Source of the DNA: CAZICM01 sp964537685
GTDB taxonomy: Bacteria; Myxococcota_A; Polyangia; Polyangiales; Polyangiaceae
Direction of reading: 5' to 3'
Length of the DNA stretch: 54,661 nucleotides
NCBI GenBank assembly: GCA_964537685.1
Contig: CAZICM010000065.1
Span: forward strand, 1-54,661
Below are positions 8,246 to 16,188 of the stretch, piece by piece (the stretch's first letter is position 1; the number at the start of each line of letters is the position of its first letter). The position numbers and the translations under genes were made by a program. Below the pieces are notes generated by a model. That model did not search any database, was not told the origin of the DNA, and saw only the letters and a program-made list of their open reading frames with translations.

Positions 8246-10635
8246 GCGCCAGGAAAGACGGAGACGCGGATTCCAAAACCCTTGTTTCAGAGGGGAATCG
8301 TTCCGTTTCAAAGCCGCTGTACGAGGCTCGTTTTTCCGATCCCCGGGAGCGGGCTCAGATGGTGCGCGAGGCGGCGCGGGGGCGGGCGGCGAAAAAGGCC
8401 GAGAAAACATCGGATTTGACGCGCTTCCGGGGGGTTTTGGCTTCGGCGATGGCGGGGGGCTGTGCGGCGGCGATGGCGGTATTTTTTACGCCTCCTCCGG
8501 GCGGTCTTTCGTCGCCGGGGCCTCTGTCGCGGCCGCATGTAAACGCGAAATTGGAATGCGCTTCATGTCATGGGGAGGCGGGTGCGAAGGCGGTGGTGAC
8601 GCCCGAGGATCGAAGCGCGATGAGCAAGGCTTGCGTGGGCTGTCACGGGCCTCATCCTTCGGTGAAAGCAGGGCATCGCAAGGCTTTTGCGGGCGGGCAA
8701 GTGGGCTGTATGAGCTGCCATGCCATTCATCAGGGCGATCAAGGCGTGGCTTTTGTGCCGGGAAAGGCGCCTTGGCGTTATGGACCGGGCGTGGAGATTA
8801 AGGCGCCGAGGGGTTCGTTTAATCCAGAAGGCGTTAGAAATGTTCCTATTGTTATGGTATCCAGTTGTATTGGCTGCCATGACGCTGAAAATGCTCAAGA
8901 TCCAATCGCGCGCTGTTTGATTCCGGGGCAGGAGAAGCTGGGCAAAGAGAGGCCGATTATCTGTTTTGATGAGCATGAGGTGGCTTTGGCCGATGACAGC
9001 GGGCCTTTGATTAACCGGGACAGGAGGGATTTCGATCGGAGGGATCGGGATGTCCGGCGGGATTCTCAATTCGATCGAAATGCGGGAGCGCCGGCGAGGG
9101 GCAATTCGGGCGTATGCGCGAAGCAGCATTCGGAGGATCGGGCGCTGGTGTGGGAGGCGGCGCGCGAGGTGGTGACGGTGATGCCGGGTTTGCCCAAGCC
9201 GGATGTGACGAGCAGGCCGTGGACTTGGATTGGGGCTGGGCTGGGAACGTCGGTGCTGGCCTTTGCATTGAGCCGCGGGCTGTATGCGCTGGCCGATAGA
9301 AGACGGGCGAAGAAGCGCAAGGAGGCGGCGCCTGAAGCCTTGGTAAAACCTGCGACGCGGGTGCGGCTGCCTCAAATCGATACTACCACTTGTATTGGTT
9401 GTTATGCTTGTGTGGATGCATGTCCATACGATGTAATTGAAATTCAAAAGTATGTGGCGGTGGTGGCGCGGCCCGAGGCTTGTTGCGGGCTGACCTTATG
9501 CGAGCAGCGCTGTCCCAATGGTTCGCTGAAGGTGACGGACGGCGAGGCCATTGAGGATAGGCCAAGGCTGTCGGATTCGCTGGAGAGTCTCGATGTGCCG
9601 GGGCTGTATTTGGCGGGCGATATTACGGGGCTTCCGCTGATTAAGAATGCGATTCATCAGGGGGAGCAGGCGATTTCCCAAATTGCGGAGAGCTTAAAGG
9701 ACGAGGGGAAGCTTTCCAATACGAACGAAAATGAAAGCATTTTGGATGTATTGGTGATAGGTGCTGGGCCGGCGGGGATTGCGGCGGCGCTGGCGGCGAA
9801 GGGCAAAGAGCTGAGCTGTGAGGTTGTGGAACAGGGGGGCGTGGCGCAGAGTATTCAGAGTTTTCCCAGGGGTAAGCTGGTGTTCGATCAGCCTTTGGAA
9901 TTGCCGGTGAGCGGAAAGCTGTGGCTGCAAGAATCGACAAAGGAGGAGCTGCTTTCGCATTGGATGCGCATAGTGCGGCAAGAGCGGCTGACGATTCATC
10001 AGGACACGCGTTTTGTAGGGCTAAAGAAGCGGGATTCGGTGTTTTGGGTGACGGCGGAGCCTAGGGAAGGCGGCGCTCAAACGGTGTACAAGGCGCGGAG
10101 AGTCATTTTGGCGGTGGGGCAGCGTGGTTCGCCTCGAAGATTGCCTTTTGAGCTCAAGAGCGATGTGGAGCACCGGGTGCATTATCATTTGGCCGATGCC
10201 CGGAGTTTTGCGGGGCAGCGGGTATTGATTGTTGGGATGGGGGATGTGGCGATGGAGACGGCCATTGCGCTGAGTAGGCAGCCCAACACGACGGTGACGA
10301 TGGTGCACCGGAGGAGCGGTTTTTCAAGGGGTCAGGGGCGGAATATCGATGAGATCAAGAGGCTTTCGGCGTCAAAGCGGGTGCAAATTCATTTTGATGC
10401 TGTTGTTTCAGATATCGATCGAAATCATGCGCAGGTGGATATTGGGGGTAAGCCGATTAAAGTTCCCTGCGATGCGGTTTTTGTGATGATTGGGAGTATT
10501 CCGCCGAAGAAGGTGCTGGAAGAAGCGGGGGTGAGGACGATGGCGGAGGCGAGAACGAGCCGCCGTGAAGACGAGGCTGCGGCTACAAATCGATCTGATG
10601 AACCTGCTCAATTGGCTCGCCCAGAAAGCGAGTAG
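8242..10635 (+). CDS. Tetrahaem-TM-ferredoxin-FAD/NAD(P) oxidoreductase
   Basis: Protein of 797 residues from ATG 8242, which overlaps the previous stop (ATGA); a longer frame from 8134 lies inside the previous gene and is less likely. Order: helix at ~63-82; four CXXCH haem sites at Cys106, 131, 156 and 209; an Arg/Asp-rich stretch (~259-280); a second helix at ~327-347; two ferredoxin Cys groups (CIGCYACVDAC at 384 and CCGLTLCEQRC at 414); a GLYLAGDITGLPLIKNA segment (454-470); then a thioredoxin-reductase-like FAD domain with VIGAGPAG (505-512) and a second Rossmann motif VGMGDVAME. The two helices would put haems in the periplasm and FeS/FAD in the cytoplasm, making one chain a possible transmembrane electron path. 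The GD-type FAD motif comes before the GAGPAG motif, the reverse of the usual order. The 3' end overlaps murI. Confidence 0.9.
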   Translation: MSARKDGDADSKTLVSEGNRSVSKPLYEARFSDPRERAQMVREAARGRAAKKAEKTSDLTRFRGVLASAMAGGCAAAMAVFFTPPPGGLSSPGPLSRPHVNAKLECASCHGEAGAKAVVTPEDRSAMSKACVGCHGPHPSVKAGHRKAFAGGQVGCMSCHAIHQGDQGVAFVPGKAPWRYGPGVEIKAPRGSFNPEGVRNVPIVMVSSCIGCHDAENAQDPIARCLIPGQEKLGKERPIICFDEHEVALADDSGPLINRDRRDFDRRDRDVRRDSQFDRNAGAPARGNSGVCAKQHSEDRALVWEAAREVVTVMPGLPKPDVTSRPWTWIGAGLGTSVLAFALSRGLYALADRRRAKKRKEAAPEALVKPATRVRLPQIDTTTCIGCYACVDACPYDVIEIQKYVAVVARPEACCGLTLCEQRCPNGSLKVTDGEAIEDRPRLSDSLESLDVPGLYLAGDITGLPLIKNAIHQGEQAISQIAESLKDEGKLSNTNENESILDVLVIGAGPAGIAAALAAKGKELSCEVVEQGGVAQSIQSFPRGKLVFDQPLELPVSGKLWLQESTKEELLSHWMRIVRQERLTIHQDTRFVGLKKRDSVFWVTAEPREGGAQTVYKARRVILAVGQRGSPRRLPFELKSDVEHRVHYHLADARSFAGQRVLIVGMGDVAMETAIALSRQPNTTVTMVHRRSGFSRGQGRNIDEIKRLSASKRVQIHFDAVVSDIDRNHAQVDIGGKPIKVPCDAVFVMIGSIPPKKVLEEAGVRTMAEARTSRREDEAAATNRSDEPAQLARPESE

Positions 10636-11392
10636 CTACTTCCGCGAAACTTTTGGGCAAATCGGTTACCAACAGGTCGAGATCGCCGCGCTGATCGCGC
10701 CCGGAGGCAAGTCCCCTTTCTTCAAGAAATACCCCCACTTCCTCGGCCGTTGCCAAGGCGCCGTCCACAACCGGAATCGGTTCGCCTACCATCGCGGCGG
10801 CCTCTTCTTCGATGACTTCCCGAAGCAGGGGAAAATGCGTGCATCCCAGCACGACACATCCTGCACCCGCGGATAGCAAGGGTTCGAGATATCGCCGGGC
10901 CACCAAGCGGGGGACTTCGCCGGAGAGCCAGCCTTCCTCGGCCAAGGCGACCAAGAGGGGCGCGGGCTGGCCCACGGTTTCAATGCGGGTGGAGAGGGAG
11001 GATACAGCTCTTGGATAGGCGCCCGATGCAATGGTGCCCGCCGTGGCCAATACGCCTATCTTTCGGCCTTTGGAAGCGGAAACAGCCGCTCGGGCTCCCG
11101 GGAGAATGACGCCAAGCACCGGAAGATCTAGTTCGATGCGCAAAACATCGAGGGCGACGGAGCTGACCGTGTTGCAGGCAACAACAATGGCTTTGACTTT
11201 GCGGGCGGCCAAAATCCGGGAGCATCCTAGAGCATAGCGAATAATGGTCTCGGGGGAACGGGTGCCATAGGGAACCCGGGCTGTGTCGCCTAAATAGACG
11301 ATATGTTCGCTGGGGCAGCGTTTTCGGAGGGCGCGGACGACGGTGAGACCGCCCAGGCCGGAATCAAAGACACCCAATGCGGAGCTGTTCAT
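10583..11392 (-). CDS. murI: Glutamate racemase
   Basis: Protein of 269 residues, normal for MurI. It interconverts L- and D-glutamate to supply D-Glu for peptidoglycan. Visible marks are FDSGLGGLTV near residue 9 (Asp10), YGDTARVPYG-type segment YLGDTARVPYG, the first catalytic Cys73 in VACNT and the second Cys184 in LGCTHFPLL. It starts 11 bases after the hom stop on the same strand, so the two are probably co-transcribed. Its last 53 bp overlap tail-to-tail with the oxidoreductase gene on the other strand. Confidence 0.97.
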   Translation of the reverse strand: MNSSALGVFDSGLGGLTVVRALRKRCPSEHIVYLGDTARVPYGTRSPETIIRYALGCSRILAARKVKAIVVACNTVSSVALDVLRIELDLPVLGVILPGARAAVSASKGRKIGVLATAGTIASGAYPRAVSSLSTRIETVGQPAPLLVALAEEGWLSGEVPRLVARRYLEPLLSAGAGCVVLGCTHFPLLREVIEEEAAAMVGEPIPVVDGALATAEEVGVFLEERGLASGRDQRGDLDLLVTDLPKSFAEVATRFLGEPIEQVHQIDL

Positions 11393-11403
11393 AGCATTTA
11401 GGC

Positions 11404-12738
11404 TTAGCCTAGGGATTCAATGCGGATGACGTTGGGTTCTTCGTGTAAAAAGCCTTCTTTGTCCTGAGCTTTCAGGTTGTGTAGGGCTTTTTTCATGTCT
11501 TTCTCCCGGGCCGCGTGGGTAATCATGACGACATCGGCGATGTCTGTTTCGGGAAGGGTGCCATGTTGTGGTTTTTGTTGAACAATTTGTTCAATGCTTA
11601 TCCCAACGTCTCCAAGAGCGCCCGCGAGCCTGGCCATGACGCGGGGGCGGTCAACGACGCGAAAACGAAGGTAATAGCAGCTTTCGATGTCATCGATGGG
11701 GCTAAACGTCCGGTCGCGGAGGCGAAGCGCGGCGGTGAGCAGCGAGGGGGTGCCCGCGTGAATGGCCCGGGCTAAGTCGAGGATATCGGCGACAACACTG
11801 ACAGCAGTGGGCAAATCGCCTGCGCCGCGTCCGCTGACCAAACAGGGTCCGAGCGCCGCGCCTTCGAGGAGAACGGCGTTTTGTACATAGCGGATATTGG
11901 CCAATACGCTTGATTTGGGTAAAAGCACGGGGTGGACGCGCAATCCTACGGTATCGCCCATATCGGTGCCTATGGCCAGGTGTTTAATGATATAGCCAAA
12001 CCGATCGGCAAAGCGGATATCGACGGACTCGATTCGGCGTATGCCTTCGATATGGAGATGCTGGGGGTGTTTGGCGCCGAAGGCGAGCATGGCGAGGATA
12101 GCGAGTTTGTGAGCCGCGTCGTGCCCATCGATATCGAGGGAGGGATCGGCCTCGGCATAGCCTAGTTGCTGAGCCTCGCGCAGGGCTGCGTCTTCGATTA
12201 AGCCGCCTTCGCTCATGCGGGTGAGGATGTAGTTGCATGTGCCGTTGAGGATAGCGGCAATGCGCTGGACCCGATCGCCGGCGAAGGCGTCGCGCAGGGT
12301 GCGGACGATGGGGATTCCGCCTCCGACGGCGCCTTCAAAGCCGATATCGATGCGGGCTTGCCGGGCTTGTTCAAAGAGTCCGGGGCCGTTTTGGGCGAGG
12401 AGCATTTTGTTGGCGGTGACGACGCCTTTGCCTTGAGAAATGGCTTTTTGAATAAGCGTTTGGGCTAAATCGACGCCTCCCATGACTTCAACAATAATCT
12501 GAATGGAAGGATCGCTGAATAATTCGCCGGGCGATGTGGTGAGCAGGCTTGGATTGCATTCGGGGACGCGGTTTTTTTTAAGGTCGCGCACCAAGATCTT
12601 TCGGATTTCAATGGGTGCGCCGATGCGTTCGGCGATGCGTTCTGGGTCTGCCGAGAGAAGGCGCAGAACACCGCCGCCGACGGTGCCGCAGCCTAAAAGT
12701 CCTATGCCGATGGGGGTGGGCTTTTCGTGAGAGCTCAT
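11404..12738 (-). CDS. hom: Homoserine dehydrogenase
   Basis: Protein of 444 residues matching the monofunctional enzyme. It reduces aspartate semialdehyde to homoserine in threonine/methionine synthesis. The Rossmann motif GLLGCGTVGGG is at the N-terminus, GKGVVTANKMLLA carries the conserved Lys, and VGGGIPIVRTLRDAFAGDRVQRIAAILNGTCNYIL matches the substrate-binding part. A C-terminal ACT domain (YYLRFRVVDRPRVMARLAGALGDVGISIEQIVQ) suggests allosteric control by an amino acid, usually threonine. It lies upstream of murI in an apparent two-gene unit. Confidence 0.97.
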   Translation of the reverse strand: MSSHEKPTPIGIGLLGCGTVGGGVLRLLSADPERIAERIGAPIEIRKILVRDLKKNRVPECNPSLLTTSPGELFSDPSIQIIVEVMGGVDLAQTLIQKAISQGKGVVTANKMLLAQNGPGLFEQARQARIDIGFEGAVGGGIPIVRTLRDAFAGDRVQRIAAILNGTCNYILTRMSEGGLIEDAALREAQQLGYAEADPSLDIDGHDAAHKLAILAMLAFGAKHPQHLHIEGIRRIESVDIRFADRFGYIIKHLAIGTDMGDTVGLRVHPVLLPKSSVLANIRYVQNAVLLEGAALGPCLVSGRGAGDLPTAVSVVADILDLARAIHAGTPSLLTAALRLRDRTFSPIDDIESCYYLRFRVVDRPRVMARLAGALGDVGISIEQIVQQKPQHGTLPETDIADVVMITHAAREKDMKKALHNLKAQDKEGFLHEEPNVIRIESLG

Positions 12739-12887
12739 GCTGCGATGAGCTTATGGCAGATTTTTAATCGCTTGTCGCGGGTTTGTTGTGGAACGACGTC
12801 AAAAGCCCTTGCGCTCCGCACGGATTGGGGATAAGCGCGGGAGAAGCTTCAAACCACAGTCCGCATAAGATATCGCGAGGAAGAGGC

Positions 12888-14090
12888 ATGACGCCGGACG
12901 AGCTGAAACTGTTGTTGAATTGCGAAGATGACCGTTTGGAGTGGAAGCAGTCTCTCCGGGATTCCAATGATGTGTGCGAAGCTGTTTGCGCCCTGGCTAA
13001 CGATCTCGGAGATAGCCGCCGAAAAGGGATTCTCCTCATAGGAATCGCTCCCAAAACAGGTCAGGTGGTTGGAATCAACAAGCGAGGTGCTGCGCTGGAC
13101 GAAGAGCAGCAGAAACTCGCGAGCTGGCTGCAAGCCGCTACCAAGCTTTATCCAACACCTTGTTATGATATTAAGATCGTCACATTCGAAGAAAAACCTG
13201 TCTTTGTAGTCACCGTCGACCCTTATCCAGTGCCTCCCGTTGTTCAGGTAAATAATGTTGCGTTTGTTCGAAAAGGAGCCACAACCTACCGGGCCACCGA
13301 TGCGGATTTGCAGCGCCTGCGCGAACGCCGCCCGATCCAGATGCAACCCTTTGATCTTCGGCCAATCCGTGGATGCACGCTAGAGGATTTGGAGCTGAGT
13401 GAGTTAAAGAATCGCTATGAAGCCGAAAAAATAGGCTTGGATGACAGCGATGTATTTCCAAGCTTCGAAGCGTGGCTTTCGCAGCAACAACTAGGAATGA
13501 GTAAGGACAATATATGGGTGCCTAACCCTGCGGCCATTCTTGTCTTTGGGAAAAGCCCCCAAGACTTGTTTCCCGGTGCGAAAGTGGTATTCGTCCGCTA
13601 TGCTGGAAATGACGTGGATTCAGCCGTCATCCATAGCAAAAACATCACCGGAACCTTGCCCCAGCAATTACATGCGCTATGGGAGCAACTAAACGCTCAT
13701 AATGTGAATATTCCAGTGCAAGAGGATGGAATTCTGTCCATCTCTTTGCCTGAGTACCCCGTGGAAGCTTTGAAAGAGCTTGCCCGTAATTTGGTGCAAC
13801 ATCGGCAATATGAAGGGACGAATGCTCCCGGACGAGTGGAATGGTATAATGACCGAATTGAGTTCTCTAATCCTGGAGGGCCATTTGGCCGGGCGAGTGA
13901 AGGCGAGTTGGGTGCCCATTCCGATTACCGCAACCCAATCATCACGAATTGGCTTAAGCAACTTGGGTTTGTGGAACAGTTTGGCCGCGGAATACGCCGG
14001 GTGCAAAAACATCTCGAAAAGAACGGCAATCCAAAGCTTGAAGCCCAAGTGGATGGCTTTACAAGGCTTGTTGTCCGGAGAAGGCCATGA
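12888..14090 (+). CDS. AlbA_2 (Schlafen-like) / HATPase_c_4 protein
   Basis: Protein of 400 residues from ATG 12888, preceded by GAGGAAGAGG; the frame is open further upstream but has no ribosome site there. The N-terminus (EDDRLEWKQSL...AVCALANDLG...ILLIGI...GQVVGI) matches the AlbA_2/Schlafen-type nucleic-acid-binding domain. The C-terminal third (LARNLVQHRQYEG...VEWYNDRIEFSNPGGPF...RNPIITNWLKQLGFVEQFGRGIRRVQ) matches the HATPase_c_4 domain found in such RecG-like putative regulators. The next gene's ATG overlaps its stop by four bases, so the two are translationally coupled. Base composition looks less GC-rich than the flanking hom and T6SS genes, suggesting transfer. A regulator or a defence component are both possible; function is not shown. 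Confidence 0.8.
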   Translation: MTPDELKLLLNCEDDRLEWKQSLRDSNDVCEAVCALANDLGDSRRKGILLIGIAPKTGQVVGINKRGAALDEEQQKLASWLQAATKLYPTPCYDIKIVTFEEKPVFVVTVDPYPVPPVVQVNNVAFVRKGATTYRATDADLQRLRERRPIQMQPFDLRPIRGCTLEDLELSELKNRYEAEKIGLDDSDVFPSFEAWLSQQQLGMSKDNIWVPNPAAILVFGKSPQDLFPGAKVVFVRYAGNDVDSAVIHSKNITGTLPQQLHALWEQLNAHNVNIPVQEDGILSISLPEYPVEALKELARNLVQHRQYEGTNAPGRVEWYNDRIEFSNPGGPFGRASEGELGAHSDYRNPIITNWLKQLGFVEQFGRGIRRVQKHLEKNGNPKLEAQVDGFTRLVVRRRP

Positions 14091-15127
14091 AGTCGCTGGT
14101 GCTGTTTAACAATAAGGGAGGCGTGGGCAAGACGACACTCACCTTCCACCTTGCGCACATGTTGGCTCGCAAAGGCTATCGCACTGTCGCGTTAGATTAT
14201 GATCCGCAATGCAACCTATCGGCCATTTTTCTTTCGCAAGATGCGCTGGCTGAACTGTGGGAACCGGACGAGACCAATGCGCTGCAAAACGCAGAGCCGG
14301 CGCGCACCGTTGCCGATTGCATTGATTTGGTGCGAAAAGGCGAAGGGGGTGTTCGCGAACCTAAGCTCCATGAAGTGGACGAAAATCTCTGGCTAGTTCC
14401 AGGACATTTAGACTTAAGCCGTTTCGAGCAACCCCTTGCTGAAGAATTCGGAAAAATACTGGGCAAGGACAATGAGCGGGCATTTGATGTAACCACCGCA
14501 CTGGATGTGCTGTCCAACAAGGCCGCCGCACAAGTGAATGCAGACATTGTGATTATCGATGTTAGTCCGAGTCTGGGAGCATTAAACCGCGCTGCTCTTC
14601 TAGCGTGCGATGCTGTGGTTGTGCCCCTTGCTCCCGATCTCTTTAGCCTACAGGGACTGGCCAATGTGGGACCAACATTGCGCGATTGGCGTGAGGACTG
14701 GGACGTTGTCGCGAAGAAACGGTTGAGCAGCAAAAAGCCGGACTCACCTCCGATCCATCAATTTCAGCCGATCGGGTATATTGTTCAACAGCATTTGGCT
14801 CGGGTAGATCGTATTCCCGAGGGCTATCAGAATTGGGCATCTCGAATTCCATCGGATTTTCATACGCATATTCTTGGCGAGGAGCGTTCGGCAAAGGGAC
14901 TCGCGCTTGAAAACGACAGCCAATGCCTTGCGCTCATCAAGCATTTTGCGAGCCTGGTACCCTTGGCCCAGGAGGCAAAAAAGCCTATTTTTGACTTGAA
15001 ATATGCCGACGGAATTGGCGGAGGGCAAATTCAGGCAGTCGCACGATGCCGCAAGGAGTTTGAGTTGCTTGTGAAAAAGCTTGTAGAGCGACTGGATCAA
15101 GTCGAGGAAGCTAAACCTGCCCTCTAA
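14087..15127 (+). CDS. ParA/MinD-type ATPase
   Basis: Protein of 346 residues with the deviant Walker A NNKGGVGKTT (8-17) and Walker B-like VIIDVSPSLG, followed by the switch region with VVPLAPDLFSLQGL. It is longer than a minimal ParA because of an insert after the Walker A helix and a C-terminal extension of about 60 residues. No parB gene or parS-like site is nearby and the partner is an AlbA_2/HATPase protein, so chromosome or plasmid partition is unlikely to be its only role. Overlap with the previous gene is ATGA. Confidence 0.85.
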   Translation: MKSLVLFNNKGGVGKTTLTFHLAHMLARKGYRTVALDYDPQCNLSAIFLSQDALAELWEPDETNALQNAEPARTVADCIDLVRKGEGGVREPKLHEVDENLWLVPGHLDLSRFEQPLAEEFGKILGKDNERAFDVTTALDVLSNKAAAQVNADIVIIDVSPSLGALNRAALLACDAVVVPLAPDLFSLQGLANVGPTLRDWREDWDVVAKKRLSSKKPDSPPIHQFQPIGYIVQQHLARVDRIPEGYQNWASRIPSDFHTHILGEERSAKGLALENDSQCLALIKHFASLVPLAQEAKKPIFDLKYADGIGGGQIQAVARCRKEFELLVKKLVERLDQVEEAKPAL

Positions 15128-15148
15128 CCGAGGCGTCCGGCTTCCTTC

Positions 15149-15898
15149 CTATCCCCTGCTTATCGCCTGCTCAGGCACCCAATGCTGCGTTCCGTTTTGC
15201 ATGGCGCATAGATACTGCCCGCCCTGGCCTTGCACAATCGTCGCAGGGTAGCGATTCCCATCGGGAGCCGTTACCAATACCTGCATTCCAGGTGCCAAGC
15301 CCCCACCTTGCTGGGGCATCTGCGCATAACCACCCTGCTGGGGATAGCCCTGTTGTTGGGGATAGCCTTGTTGCTGAGGATAGCCTTGTTGCTGGGGATA
15401 ACCTTGTTGCGCTTGCATCCCCGGCTGCATCTGCGCATAACCACCCTGAGCCGCCATCTGCGCCAATTGTCCCGTATTTACCAGGGGCGGCACGCCTTCG
15501 AGAAATGCCTTGGTCCCAGCAACATGCTTGAACCATGGCGATATTCGAAGGGTCATGGCAGGACCATTGGCCATATGAAATGTCATTGAGCGATTGTTGG
15601 CCAAACCGCTGAGCGTCACTTTTTGGATTTGCCTTACATCATATTCTTCGATGCCAAGATTTAAAAGTTCCGGCGCGCCGCTCCAAAAGCTCATTTTTGT
15701 GCGGATAAGAATAAATCTCCGGTTGGTAAACACGGCGTAGTAAGCCTTGGTCATCAAGAAGAGCAAGAGTCCTCCAACGAGGAGGATTTGCATCAAAAGC
15801 CCAGGCTGACGGCGCATGTACGCGGTGTGCAGCACTTGTTCGCCAGGCTGTATGATCTGAGCCAGTTGGCTATTTAAAAAATCGTCTTGCTTCGACAT
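15149..15898 (-). CDS. PH-like membrane protein with YPQQQGY repeats and a C-terminal Tudor/Agenet-like end
   Basis: Protein of 249 residues from MSKQDDF at 15898; a longer frame begins at 15955 without a ribosome site, whereas GGAAGG precedes 15898. Order: soluble N-terminus, a hydrophobic segment GLLMQILLVGGLLLFLMTKAYYAVFTNRRFILIRT that runs into a bacterial PH-like domain (AVFTNRRFILI is a typical start), a Gln/Gly/Tyr-rich tract with a 21-bp repeat encoding YPQQQGY, and an end (VLVTAPDGNRYPATIVQGQGGQYLCAMQNGTQHWVP) that resembles a small Tudor/Agenet-type barrel. Function is unknown. Confidence 0.7.
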   Translation of the reverse strand: MSKQDDFLNSQLAQIIQPGEQVLHTAYMRRQPGLLMQILLVGGLLLFLMTKAYYAVFTNRRFILIRTKMSFWSGAPELLNLGIEEYDVRQIQKVTLSGLANNRSMTFHMANGPAMTLRISPWFKHVAGTKAFLEGVPPLVNTGQLAQMAAQGGYAQMQPGMQAQQGYPQQQGYPQQQGYPQQQGYPQQGGYAQMPQQGGGLAPGMQVLVTAPDGNRYPATIVQGQGGQYLCAMQNGTQHWVPEQAISRG

Positions 15899-16188
15899 CG
15901 GGCCTTCCACTTCGCTTTCGTTAACAGAATGTTGCAGGAGGCACCTTATCCCCAATTGATGCGCCTGCGAATAAAAAAAGCCTAGGTCCAGGGCATTTTT
16001 GATGAAAGACCCCTCACAAAATCCTTCCCCGGTGTGAATGTGGTGCGTTATGATTATTTGTTAAACAAGCGTTGCCGGCTGATCGGATTAGGCTTGGAAA
16101 TTCAACAAGAATTTATTGGTGCGCGGCGCGTTCGTTGGCTGTATTGTTTGGTTCTTAGGTATTTGGGTTTTATCGAGGAGGCCCTCCC

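Noticed and set aside
14087..15127. Plasmid partition locus (parA with parB/parS)
   Set aside because: No parB-like gene or inverted-repeat centromere nearby; the partner is an AlbA_2/HATPase protein.
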